Assembly: GCA_905372865.1 (NCBI GenBank) | Contig: CAJPQT010000028.1 | Coordinates: forward strand, 1-22,533 | Length of the DNA stretch: 22,533 nt | Reading direction: 5' to 3' | Origin: an uncultured Centipeda sp. | GTDB taxonomy: Bacteria; Bacillota; Negativicutes; Selenomonadales; Selenomonadaceae | In this document: positions 1-6,909 of the stretch, in pieces | How positions within the stretch are numbered: the stretch's first letter is position 1 | Layout: each line of letters begins with the position of its first letter | Translations under genes and position numbers: made by a program | The notes under the pieces: generated by a model | What the model was told of the DNA's origin: nothing | The model's database searches: none | Seen by the model: only the letters and a program-made list of their open reading frames with translations

Positions 1-54
1 AACCCGTGAAGCCGCCGTGAAAGGGCGGTGTCTTAACCACTTGACCAACGCGCC
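1..54 (-). tRNA. tRNA-Glu (TTC), 3' end cut by window edge
   Basis: On the minus strand the acceptor 5' strand starts GGCGCGTTGG at 54, followed by a D-arm with GGTCAAGTGGTTAAGAC and an anticodon stem CCGCC/GGCGG (24-28 with 12-16). The seven-base loop CTTTCAC (17-23) carries anticodon TTC, so it reads Glu codons. The T-arm begins (ACGGGTT) at the window edge and the 3' part lies outside. It is preceded by its own promoter and lies just downstream of codY on the same strand. Confidence 0.93.
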
Positions 55-67
55 AAACATCATGAGA

Positions 68-99
68 TACGGCGGACTACCCGCGGGGCATCCGCCGTA
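68..99 (-). other. Stem-loop in the tRNA-Glu precursor leader
   Basis: A perfect 9-bp inverted repeat, TACGGCGGA (68-76) and TCCGCCGTA (91-99), flanks a 14-base GC-rich loop containing CCCGCGGG. It lies between the predicted transcription start (about 107) and the tRNA 5' end at 54, so the pre-tRNA leader would carry this hairpin. No T-tract follows on the minus strand, so it is not an obvious terminator. Its role is unknown; it may act in 5' processing or RNA stability. Confidence 0.45.
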
Positions 100-113
100 C
101 ACTCACGAAGGAA

Positions 114-142
114 ATTATATGGGATTTTTGACCGCTTGTCAA
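114..142 (-). promoter_or_regulatory. Promoter for tRNA-Glu
   Basis: On the minus strand, TTGACA (142-137), a 17-base spacer and TATAAT (119-114) give a consensus -35/-10 pair. It sits just downstream of the codY stop and drives the tRNA. A consensus promoter is expected for a stable RNA gene. Confidence 0.85.
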
Positions 143-176
143 CATCTTTTATTTGCGCTATAATATCAGCGTTTTG

Positions 177-1007
177 TCAGAGGTTGACGCCGCTGCCGAG
201 GTTCGCCCACTGGACATCAGAGGCGTATTCCTCGAGTTCGGGCAGCTTCTCCATGAGGTAGGCATTCGTGACGCGCACGAACGTCCCCTTCATGCCGAGC
301 GACTTCGACTCGATGACGCCTGCGGACTCGAACTTGCGCAGCGCATTGACGATCACCGAGCGCGTGATCTTCGCCTCGTCGGCGATGCGCGATGCAATCA
401 GTCTGCCCTCGAACTTCCCTTGGCTCGCGAGCTCCTGCAAGATCGCATGCGCTGCCTTGCGCTCAGAGTACGAGAGCGTTTCCACCGCGATCCGTACCGC
501 CTCGCGCTGACGCGCCTCGACTTCGCTCTTCTGCGCCGCATCACGCAGCATCTCCATGCCGACTACGGTTGCGCCGTACTCGCAGAGCAAGAGGTCAGGA
601 TCCCCAAACTCTTTCTTGCCGCTTGCCACGACGAGTGTCCCAAGTCTGCGCCGTGGTCCGTAGATCGGTGTGATGACGATGTTCTGTTTGTGGAACAGCG
701 CCGCCATCTCTTTCTCATACGACGCACCATCTGCATCCACACGGATGTTGGCATGCGTCTCCTCCAACCGATTGAGCCAGTCGACAAACTTGCGCGGGAA
801 CTGCCCCAGCTCAATTGCCTCGTTCATCATGAGGTCGTCATCATCATCGAAGAAGGCGTATCCGCAAATTTTACCGCCCTCGTCCGTGATGTAGACGTTC
901 GCCTCAAGAACATTGCTCAACACACGCGAAATCCCATCATACTCAACGCTTTCCGAACGCTGAAGCAGACGATTGATTTGCCGTGTTTTTCCCAGCAATG
1001 AAATCAT
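177..1007 (-). CDS. codY: GTP- and branched-chain amino acid-sensing repressor CodY
   Basis: This 276-residue protein matches the CodY family: a DNA-binding global regulator of amino-acid metabolism in low-GC Gram-positive lineages that senses GTP and branched-chain amino acids. The N-terminal GAF effector domain covers about residues 1-155 and includes EYGATVVGMEMLR near 143-155. The C-terminal winged helix, near 195-250, contains the family signature TRSVIVNALRKFESAGVIES followed by SLGMKGT. ATG at 1007 is chosen because GAGGGGG lies six bases upstream and the N-terminus then starts like other CodY proteins (MISLLGKTRQIN). An upstream in-frame ATG at 1061 would add 18 unrelated residues. 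The C-terminus (ELEEYASDVQWANLGSGVNL) runs about 17 residues past the Bacillus protein. No canonical CodY box was seen upstream, so autoregulation is not supported. Confidence 0.96.
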   Translation of the reverse strand: MISLLGKTRQINRLLQRSESVEYDGISRVLSNVLEANVYITDEGGKICGYAFFDDDDDLMMNEAIELGQFPRKFVDWLNRLEETHANIRVDADGASYEKEMAALFHKQNIVITPIYGPRRRLGTLVVASGKKEFGDPDLLLCEYGATVVGMEMLRDAAQKSEVEARQREAVRIAVETLSYSERKAAHAILQELASQGKFEGRLIASRIADEAKITRSVIVNALRKFESAGVIESKSLGMKGTFVRVTNAYLMEKLPELEEYASDVQWANLGSGVNL

Positions 1008-1091
1008 CTGAATCCCCCTCTTTCTCGAACTGTCCGCACAGTCCGAAACAAATAACCACACCCCGTAAAAGACATTTTTCCTTCTATAGAT

Positions 1092-1119
1092 ATAATACTA
1101 CATTTTTTCCAAATATCAA
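1092..1119 (-). promoter_or_regulatory. Predicted promoter of codY
   Basis: On the minus strand, TTGATA (1119-1114), a 16-base spacer and TATTAT (1097-1092) lie in the AT-rich gap between codY and rpmB. This places the transcription start about 75 bases upstream of the codY ATG. Confidence 0.6.
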
Positions 1120-1213
1120 GAAAAACTTGAATGTTTTTCATTTTTAACCGATAAAATCCTACTATTAATTTATAGGCTTACACAATGTCTGTCGAAAAAA
1201 TTTTTCCAGCATC

Positions 1214-1242
1214 TTGCCTAACGGAGGGAATCATAGTATAAT
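1214..1242 (+). promoter_or_regulatory. Predicted promoter of rpmB
   Basis: TTGCCT (1214-1219), a 17-base spacer and a perfect TATAAT (1237-1242) lie 53 bases upstream of the rpmB ATG. The rest of the 1008-1294 intergenic region is AT-rich and shows only the divergent codY promoter. Confidence 0.75.
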
Positions 1243-1294
1243 AGCACGGTATTGCGCGCAGCTTGAGTGAAGTGCGCGTTGAGGAGGTGTAGCA

Positions 1295-1486
1295 ATGGCA
1301 AGTGTATGCGAGGTCTGCGGCAAGGGGCCGATGAGCGGCAACAATGTGAGCCACTCCCATGTAAAGACGAAACGCAAGTGGAAGCCGAATATTCAGCGTG
1401 TCCGCGCCCTTGTGAAGGGTGAAGTCAAACACGTCAATGTATGCACGCGCTGCCTGCGTTCCGGCAACGTCGAGCGTGCCGTGTAA
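1295..1486 (+). CDS. rpmB: 50S ribosomal protein L28 (zinc-ribbon form)
   Basis: The 63-residue protein has the usual L28 length and motifs (N-terminal CEVCGKGPMSGNNVSHSH, then KTKRKWKPNIQ). It is a structural component of the large ribosomal subunit. Two CxxC pairs (C5/C8 and C50/C53) show it is the zinc-binding C+ form. A strong GAGGAGGTG ribosome-binding site precedes the ATG. The gene is monocistronic between its own promoter and an intrinsic terminator. Confidence 0.97.
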   Translation: MASVCEVCGKGPMSGNNVSHSHVKTKRKWKPNIQRVRALVKGEVKHVNVCTRCLRSGNVERAV

Positions 1487-1504
1487 GCAAGTGCATAGAG
1501 GAAG

Positions 1505-1530
1505 CCGTCCGGCAGTTCGGGCGGTTTTTT
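1505..1530 (+). terminator. Intrinsic terminator after rpmB
   Basis: CCGTCCG (1505-1511) pairs with CGGGCGG (1518-1524), with one G-U pair and a six-base loop, followed by six Ts. It separates rpmB from the carbonic anhydrase gene, whose own promoter must lie within or just after this short gap or depend on readthrough. Confidence 0.85.
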
Positions 1531-1555
1531 CTATAGATAAGAAAGGGATGATTTG

Positions 1556-2104
1556 ATGGACAAGAATGTAAAAGCGATCCATGCGGCAAACGCACTGTAT
1601 GTCGAGGGATTCGGCGACAAGGGGAGCCTATCGCACCATCCAGCGCGAAATATCGCCATTGTCACCTGCATGGACTGCCGCCTCGATCCCGCGAAATTCG
1701 CGGGTCTCGCGAAAGGCGATGCGCACGTGATCCGCAACGCGGGCGGACGTGTCACGAACGATGCCATCCGTTCCCTCCTCATTTCTTACAAGATGCTCGG
1801 AACGAAGGAATGGTTCATCATCCAGCACACACACTGCGGAATGATGGGCTTTACAAACGAGGAGGCACGGGAACTCTTCGCATCGGATGCCCATGTGTAT
1901 GGGATCGACCCAACGGAGGCACACTACATCGACTTCATGCCGATCAACGGCTCACTCGAGGAGAACCTCGTACGCGACGTGCGCCGCCTGCGAACGCACC
2001 CGCTCGTCCCCGCCGCCATCGTGATCCACGGCTATGTCTACGATGTGCATACGGGACGCTTGATCGTCGTCGAGGAAGCCGAAAAGATCGGCGCAGCGAA
2101 GTAA
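1556..2104 (+). CDS. Beta-class carbonic anhydrase
   Basis: This 182-residue cytosolic enzyme would interconvert CO2 and bicarbonate. The beta-class zinc site is visible: CMDCR gives zinc ligand C38 and the D40/R42 dyad, and HTHCG gives H91 and C94. RNAGGRVTNDAIRSL (about 60-74) is the conserved segment between them. The length fits the compact prokaryotic beta-CA branch, which lacks the N-terminal arm of plant enzymes. ATG at 1556 is preferred, with AAAGGG eight bases upstream; an in-frame TTG sits one codon earlier. The gene converges on the YgjP-like gene and shares a bidirectional terminator with it. Confidence 0.93.
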   Translation: MDKNVKAIHAANALYVEGFGDKGSLSHHPARNIAIVTCMDCRLDPAKFAGLAKGDAHVIRNAGGRVTNDAIRSLLISYKMLGTKEWFIIQHTHCGMMGFTNEEARELFASDAHVYGIDPTEAHYIDFMPINGSLEENLVRDVRRLRTHPLVPAAIVIHGYVYDVHTGRLIVVEEAEKIGAAK

Positions 2105-2114
2105 TCTCTTCGTA

Positions 2115-2156
2115 CAACAAAAAAGAACGCTTCACACGGAGCGTTCTTTTTTGTTG
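2115..2156. terminator. Bidirectional intrinsic terminator
   Basis: A perfect 17-bp inverted repeat, 2115-2131 with 2140-2156, surrounds an eight-base loop. The GC core AGAACGCT/AGCGTTCT is flanked by six As and six Ts, so it terminates the carbonic anhydrase transcript (+) and the long riboflavin operon (-). Confidence 0.93.
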
Positions 2157-2882
2157 TCAAAACTCGGCACGCGCCCACGCATTCAGCTCTCGCCGCACGT
2201 TCTGCCAGTTGGGGAAATACTTATCCATACGCGCGTAAAAATGGGCATCATGCCCGCGCACCCAGAGGTGCGTGAGCTCGTGCGTGATGACGTAGCGGAG
2301 CGCACGTACGTCATACTGCGCGAGCTGAAGGTTCAGTGTGATCGCCGCCGTACGGACGTTGCAGCTGCCCCAGCGCGTCTTCATTGCGCGGATGCGCCAA
2401 CGCGCGGCGTGCTTTCCGACAACGGTCTCACACGCAGGGGCTTCGCGCTCGATAGCCGCCGCGAGTTCCGCACGGTAGAGTGTCTCAATTGCCGCACGGC
2501 GCATATCCACGTCTGCGCCCTCGGGAGCATAAAGGACGATCGTACCATTCACACATTCTGCGTATGCTCTTCCATGCAGGAGCGGACGAACCTCGATGGG
2601 ATATTCTATCCCCCAGAGCCATATCTGCTCGCCCTCCGCATACGTGCATACAGGTCGTTCCGCACGCACGCGCAAAAGCCGCAGACGCTCGTCAATCCAT
2701 GCGCGTCTGCGGCGGACGAAATTCTCCATATCCCTCTGCGCCGTCCGCTGCGGCACACTCAGCTCGATGTGCCCATCACGAACGCGAAGATAGAGGTTCT
2801 TGATATTCTTATAGCAAATCCGCGCGGGGATTCCTTCCAACACGGTACGCTGCTCCCGCACAACGCGCACACGCTTCCTCAC
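2157..2882 (-). CDS. YgjP-family (DUF45) zinc metallopeptidase
   Basis: The 241-residue protein carries the YgjP/WLM-type metallopeptidase signature: HELTH at 201-205 with a third ligand at H211, preceded by TRWGSC (169-174) and an LNLQL strand. The N-terminal half (about 25-110) is the beta-rich region seen in these proteins. The physiological substrate of the family is not well established. It starts with GTG at 2882, and the GTGA overlaps the hslO stop by four bases, indicating translational coupling as the last gene of the operon. The family assignment is firm; the function in the cell is open. Confidence 0.88.
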   Translation of the reverse strand: MRKRVRVVREQRTVLEGIPARICYKNIKNLYLRVRDGHIELSVPQRTAQRDMENFVRRRRAWIDERLRLLRVRAERPVCTYAEGEQIWLWGIEYPIEVRPLLHGRAYAECVNGTIVLYAPEGADVDMRRAAIETLYRAELAAAIEREAPACETVVGKHAARWRIRAMKTRWGSCNVRTAAITLNLQLAQYDVRALRYVITHELTHLWVRGHDAHFYARMDKYFPNWQNVRRELNAWARAEF

Positions 2883-3784
2883 AGCTGCCCACGCGCACGC
2901 ATATCGCGCATCTTCTGTGCAACGTTGTAGATGACGCTCAGATCCGCGCGGTCAAAGGTATATGCCTCGTTGCAGAAGTGGCATTTCACCTCTGCCGTTC
3001 CGTCATCGCGCAGCGCACGCAAATCTTCCTCGCCGAGCGTCAGCAGACGGTCGGTGATGTAGTTCTTCGAGCAGTTGCAGCGAAATGCAAGCTCGATGGT
3101 CGAAAGGATCTTCACATCGTCGAAGCCGCCGAGGATTCTTTCGGCGATGCCCGTAGCATCCAGTCCCGCCTCAACCATGTGCGATACGGAGGAGATGCCC
3201 TTCAGATTCTCCTCAAGTCGGTCAATCGTCTCATCCGACGCGCCCGGCAGTGGCTGGAGGAAGAAGCCGCCCGCACCGAGACATTTCAAGTCGGGGCTGA
3301 CGAGCACGCCGAGCCCGATGGAGGACGGTGTCTGTTCGGAGGTGTAGAGATAGTTGATGAGATCCTCCGCGACCTCCCCGTTTGTGATGTCGACACTGCC
3401 CGTCACGGGTTCTTTCAGTCCCGTGAAGCGCGTGACCGAGAGAATCCCTGCACCAATACCGCCGCCCACGTCGATCTTGCCGAGCGCATTCAGCGGTAGA
3501 TTGACGTGCGGATGGTCGACGTAGCCGCGCACAGAGCCCTCCGCCGTCGCATCTGCCGTCACCGTGCCAAGAGGACCGTCGCCCTTGAATTTGATCGTAA
3601 CAGATTCCTTGTTCTTGAGATTCGCAGCAAGGAGCAGTGCGCCCGTCATCGTGCGCCCGAGTGCCGCCGCCGCAACGGGCCAGCAGTCGTGCCGCCGCAT
3701 CGCCTCGGCGACCACATCCGTTGTCACCGCCGCAAACGCGCGCACCTCTCCATTTGCCGCCGTCGCCTTAATCAGTTGGTCCAT
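2879..3784 (-). CDS. hslO: Redox-regulated chaperone Hsp33
   Basis: The 301-residue protein is Hsp33, a cytosolic holdase activated when its zinc-bound cysteines are oxidised. The four C-terminal cysteines are present as CNC (236/238) and CHFC (268/271). The substrate-binding body shows the family segments GRTMTGALLLAANLK (43-57) and QTPSSIGLGVLV (151-162). ATG at 3784 is chosen because AAGGA lies five bases upstream and the start MDQLIKA matches other family members. It sits eight bases downstream of the YfcE-type gene and overlaps the YgjP-type gene. Confidence 0.96.
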   Translation of the reverse strand: MDQLIKATAANGEVRAFAAVTTDVVAEAMRRHDCWPVAAAALGRTMTGALLLAANLKNKESVTIKFKGDGPLGTVTADATAEGSVRGYVDHPHVNLPLNALGKIDVGGGIGAGILSVTRFTGLKEPVTGSVDITNGEVAEDLINYLYTSEQTPSSIGLGVLVSPDLKCLGAGGFFLQPLPGASDETIDRLEENLKGISSVSHMVEAGLDATGIAERILGGFDDVKILSTIELAFRCNCSKNYITDRLLTLGEEDLRALRDDGTAEVKCHFCNEAYTFDRADLSVIYNVAQKMRDMRARGQL

Positions 3785-3792
3785 ATGTATCC

Positions 3793-4356
3793 TTACCAAT
3801 CGAGCGCGAGCTCATGCAAAACGTCGCCCGTATCTATGTCAAAAATCCGTATCGTACCATCCTCAAGGACGGCAACGGTATTGCGCCCGTCGGGACGCTT
3901 CGAGAGTGCAGCAGAGCCGGGATTGAGGAACACGGTATTGCCGCGTTTTTCGAGCACGTTGATGTGGACGTGGCCGCTGATAAAGAGGTCTGCCCGCAGA
4001 TGTTTTGCCATCGCATCCTTTTCCGCATCCGTCATGACGGCATCGCCGTGCGTGACGATGATGCGCCGTCCCTCCCATACAACGTAGGCGTAGGGGGACA
4101 TGACGGGCAGTTCGAGACAGCTCGCATCCACATCGGAGTCGCAGTTGCCCTTGGCGATGATGACGGGGATCTCCGAGGCATTGATGCGCTCGATCAGCCC
4201 CATCGGATTGTAGTCCTCCTTCATCGGGTTGCGCGGTCCGTGGTAGGCGACATCGCCCGCATGGAGAATCAGATCCGCGCCCGTGAAGAACTTCTCGCAC
4301 GCGCGTACCCACGCGCCCTCATGCCCGTGTGTATCACTGAGTATGCCGATCTTCAT
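3793..4356 (-). CDS. YfcE/MJ0936-type metallophosphodiesterase
   Basis: The 187-residue protein has the full calcineurin-like metal-binding set: D8 and H10 (SDTHGH), GD at 34-35, GNCD at 70-73, H103 (THGD), and GHVH at 128-131. Family members hydrolyse phosphodiesters in vitro; the true substrate is uncertain. The start at 4356 (MKIGILSDTHGH) is four bases after the ribH stop, while in-frame codons further upstream would overlap ribH with an Arg-rich, non-family sequence. It belongs to the riboflavin operon by spacing, with no evident metabolic link. Confidence 0.9.
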   Translation of the reverse strand: MKIGILSDTHGHEGAWVRACEKFFTGADLILHAGDVAYHGPRNPMKEDYNPMGLIERINASEIPVIIAKGNCDSDVDASCLELPVMSPYAYVVWEGRRIIVTHGDAVMTDAEKDAMAKHLRADLFISGHVHINVLEKRGNTVFLNPGSAALSKRPDGRNTVAVLEDGTIRIFDIDTGDVLHELALDW

Positions 4357-4360
4357 CTGC

Positions 4361-4825
4361 TCACAGCTTTCCAAGGAGACTTGCCATCTCCATCGCCGCC
4401 ATCGCGGCATCCGCGCCCTTGTTGCCCGCTTTCGTGCCCGCACGCTCAATCGCCTGCTCGATGTTCTCCGTCGTCACCACGCCAAAGATCGTCGGAACCC
4501 CTGTCTGGAGACCGACCTGTGCGACCCCCTTCGACACCTCGCTGCAGACGTAGTCGTAGTGTGTTGTCGAGCCGCGAATAACCGCCCCGAGGCAGAGCAC
4601 CGCATCGTATTTGCCGCTCTCCGCCATCTTCTTTGCCGCAATGGGAATCTCGAACGCGCCCGGCACCCATGCCACGTCGATGTCGCTGTCTGCCGCCTCG
4701 TGACGGTGAAGCGTATCGAGTGCGCCGCCGACCAGCTTACTGACAATAAATTCGTTGAACCGCGCGGCAACAATGCCGAATTTCAGCCCTTTGCCACTAA
4801 TATAACCTTCGATAATGTTTGCCAT
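4361..4825 (-). CDS. ribH: 6,7-dimethyl-8-ribityllumazine synthase
   Basis: This 154-residue enzyme condenses 5-amino-6-ribitylamino-uracil with 3,4-dihydroxy-2-butanone-4-phosphate, the penultimate riboflavin step. Visible landmarks are the substrate loop ARFNEFI (21-27), GAFEIP (56-61), RGSTTHYDYV with catalytic H89, and GVPTIFGVVTTENIEQA (109-125). The ATG at 4825 has GGGAGG upstream within the end of ribBA, and only one base separates it from the ribBA stop. The length is standard; the enzyme normally forms 60-mers or pentamers. Confidence 0.98.
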   Translation of the reverse strand: MANIIEGYISGKGLKFGIVAARFNEFIVSKLVGGALDTLHRHEAADSDIDVAWVPGAFEIPIAAKKMAESGKYDAVLCLGAVIRGSTTHYDYVCSEVSKGVAQVGLQTGVPTIFGVVTTENIEQAIERAGTKAGNKGADAAMAAMEMASLLGKL

Positions 4826-4826
4826 A

Positions 4827-6044
4827 TCAGTTTCCTCCCAAATCCGCATCGCTGAGGATATGTCCCATCTTTTCCTTCTTCACCGTCATATACTTGCGAT
4901 CAAAGTCATGTGTGCTCATGACGATCGGTACGCGCTCGACAATCTTCAGCCCGTAGCCCTCAAGTCCCGCACGCTTCGCGGGGTTGTTTGTCATCAGGCG
5001 AATGGTCGTGAGTCCGAGGTCGGCGAGAATCTGCGCACCGAGCCCGTAGTCGCGCAGATCCGGTGCAAAGCCGAGTTCGACGTTCGCCTCGACGGTGTCG
5101 CGCCCCTGATCCTGCAAGGCGTACGCGCGCATCTTGTTCGCGAGACCGATGCCGCGCCCCTCCTGCCGCACATAGAGGACGACGCCCTCGCCCTCCGCCT
5201 CGATCTGCCGCATCGCCGCCGCCAGCTGGTCACCGCAATCACAGCGCATCGAGCCGAGCGCATCGCCCGTCAGACACTCCGAGTGCACGCGCACGAGCAC
5301 GTTCTCCTTGCCGCGCACATCACCCTTCACAACGGCGAGATCGCAGCGACTGTTGAGTGTGTTCTCATACGCAAGCAGACGGAAATGCCCATATTTGCTT
5401 GGGAAATCCACGTCCGAAATGCGATGGACAAACGTCTCCGTGTGCTTGCGGTACTCGATGAGATCGGCGATGGTAATGATGTTCAGCCCGTGCTTTTTGG
5501 CAAACTTCTTGAGCTCGGGGGTACGCATCATGTGCCCGTCGTCCGCCATGATCTCACAGCACATCCCCGCAGGATACAGCCCCGCAAGACGCGCAAGATC
5601 CACCGTCGCCTCCGTATGTCCTGCGCGGCGCAGCACACCGCCCTCGACCGTCCGCAGGGGGAAGATGTGCCCCGGGCGGCGGAAATGCGCGGGCTTTGCC
5701 TGAGGGTCAATCAGCATCTTCACCGTATGGCATCGCTCAAACGCAGAGATGCCCGTTGTGGTATCATAGGCATCGACACTGACCGTGAAGGCTGTCTCGT
5801 GATTGTCTGTATTGTTCTCCACCATCTGACCGATCTCAAGTTCATCGAGACGGCTGCCCGCAATCGGTGTGCAGATCAGACCGCGTGCGTGCGTCGCCAT
5901 GAAATTCATATGCTCGGGTGTGAGCATCTCGGCAGCGACGATAATATCGCCCTCGTTTTCGCGATCCTCATCGTCCACAACAACGAGCATCTTGCCGCTT
6001 TTGATATCCTCGATTGCCTGTTCAATCGTTGCAAAATCTGACAT
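4827..6044 (-). CDS. ribBA: Bifunctional DHBP synthase / GTP cyclohydrolase II
   Basis: The 405-residue fusion makes both riboflavin precursors. Residues 1-200 form the DHBP synthase (RibB) with the acidic loop DDEDRENEGD (24-33) and H142 in RRAGHTEA. Residues 201-405 form GTP cyclohydrolase II (RibA), with zinc ligands C257, C268 and C270, RQEGRGIGL (293-301) and TNNPAKR (352-358). Start 6044 has AGGAG seven bases upstream and gives MSDFATIEQA. It is separated from ribE by 220 bases that hold repeat copy A, whereas the next gene, ribH, follows after one base. Confidence 0.98.
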   Translation of the reverse strand: MSDFATIEQAIEDIKSGKMLVVVDDEDRENEGDIIVAAEMLTPEHMNFMATHARGLICTPIAGSRLDELEIGQMVENNTDNHETAFTVSVDAYDTTTGISAFERCHTVKMLIDPQAKPAHFRRPGHIFPLRTVEGGVLRRAGHTEATVDLARLAGLYPAGMCCEIMADDGHMMRTPELKKFAKKHGLNIITIADLIEYRKHTETFVHRISDVDFPSKYGHFRLLAYENTLNSRCDLAVVKGDVRGKENVLVRVHSECLTGDALGSMRCDCGDQLAAAMRQIEAEGEGVVLYVRQEGRGIGLANKMRAYALQDQGRDTVEANVELGFAPDLRDYGLGAQILADLGLTTIRLMTNNPAKRAGLEGYGLKIVERVPIVMSTHDFDRKYMTVKKEKMGHILSDADLGGN

Positions 6045-6080
6045 ACTATCTCTCCTAAAGTATTGTGAATATGACATTTC

Positions 6081-6250
6081 TGCGATGCAAGTCCCACGCG
6101 AACGCCTCGTTACGCAAGCAGTCGCGTGCTTATCTGTCTAAATACCGGCGCACTTCTTAAACGCGCTGCGCTTGAACGAAAGAAGTACGCCGAGGACAGA
6201 ACGCACGCTTTCTCCACTTGCTCCACTAGGGTTCGCTTAGGGACATCGCA
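6081..6250 (-). repeat. Dispersed structured repeat, copy A (short form)
   Basis: About 170 bases between ribE and ribBA. The sequence is read on the minus strand, the same strand as the operon transcript. Outer arms pair: TGCGATG..GTCCC (6081-6095) with GGGACATCGCA (6240-6250). Inside are GCGAAC/GTTCGC (6098-6103 with 6231-6236); GCAAGTGG/CTGCTTGC with two G-U pairs (6214-6221 with 6114-6121); GCGTGC/GCACGC (6203-6208 with 6124-6129); TCTGTC/GACAGA (6195-6200 with 6133-6138); and a 13-bp apical hairpin (6180-6192 with 6146-6158). The hairpin encloses the conserved loop TTCAAGCGCAGCGCG. It has no coding capacity of note. It resembles copies B, C and D but with different paired sequences. Confidence 0.85.
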
Positions 6251-6264
6251 CCACATCTATCATG

Positions 6265-6900
6265 CTAAAATCCATGCTGTAAAAGGAAATCCCGTGTAAG
6301 CCCTGCGCCCCGTGCAACAACATTTTCGCCGCCGAGCAGTTTCAGCGCGTATTTCCCGAGAATATCCGTCTCGATGTTCAGCGGGCTGCCGATGCGCTTT
6401 GCGCCGAGATTCGTCACCGTGCGTGTGTGCGGAATCAGGCTGACGGTAAAATCCGCCGCCCCCACCCGCGCAACCGTAAGACTGATGCCGTCAAGCGCAA
6501 CCGAGCCCTTCTCGACAATGCCGCGCAGAATCTCATTTCCTGCGGCAACCGTCATCAGGATCGCATTGCCCTCCTCGCGCATCTCCGTGATCTCGCCCAC
6601 ACCGTCGATGTGTCCGCTGACAAAGTGTCCGCCGAGGCGCGTTGTCGGAAGCAGCGCACGCTCAAGATTGAGCGGCGCACCGCGCGTGAGCCCCGCGAGT
6701 GACGTACGCCGTACGGTCTCGGGCATGACCGCCGCGCGAAAGCCGTGCGCGTCGAACTGTGTCACCGTAAGGCAGATCCCATTGACGGCAATGCTGTCAC
6801 CGATGTGCGCGTCCGACTGAGCGAGCTTTGCCCCAATCGTGATATTGCCGCCCGAAAGTCCGCCAAAGGTGCCGACCTCCTCGATAATTCCTGTAAACAT
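6265..6900 (-). CDS. ribE: Riboflavin synthase alpha chain
   Basis: The 211-residue enzyme dismutates two lumazine molecules to riboflavin. It shows two lumazine-binding barrels in tandem. The first starts MFTGIIEEVG and contains NGICLTV. The second starts near 97 (HFVSGHIDGVGEI) and contains DGISLTV. A C-terminal trimerisation helix follows. The length is typical. ATG at 6900 has GAGGGGG just upstream, nine bases after the ribD stop. The gene is also called ribC in some species. Confidence 0.97.
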   Translation of the reverse strand: MFTGIIEEVGTFGGLSGGNITIGAKLAQSDAHIGDSIAVNGICLTVTQFDAHGFRAAVMPETVRRTSLAGLTRGAPLNLERALLPTTRLGGHFVSGHIDGVGEITEMREEGNAILMTVAAGNEILRGIVEKGSVALDGISLTVARVGAADFTVSLIPHTRTVTNLGAKRIGSPLNIETDILGKYALKLLGGENVVARGAGLTRDFLLQHGF

Positions 6901-6909
6901 GCCGCCCCC

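Noticed and set aside
143..176. Small inverted repeat CGCT/AGCG after codY as a terminator
   Set aside because: The stem is only four base pairs with an AT loop and no T-run on the minus strand.
1008..1294. CodY-box or autoregulatory site between codY and rpmB
   Set aside because: AT-rich stretches such as GAAAAAATTTTTC occur, but none matches the AATTTTCWGAAAATT motif well enough.
4815..6041. Plus-strand open frame of 408 codons opposite ribBA
   Set aside because: It mirrors the full ribBA gene and has low-complexity His/Arg-rich translation, so it is a shadow frame.
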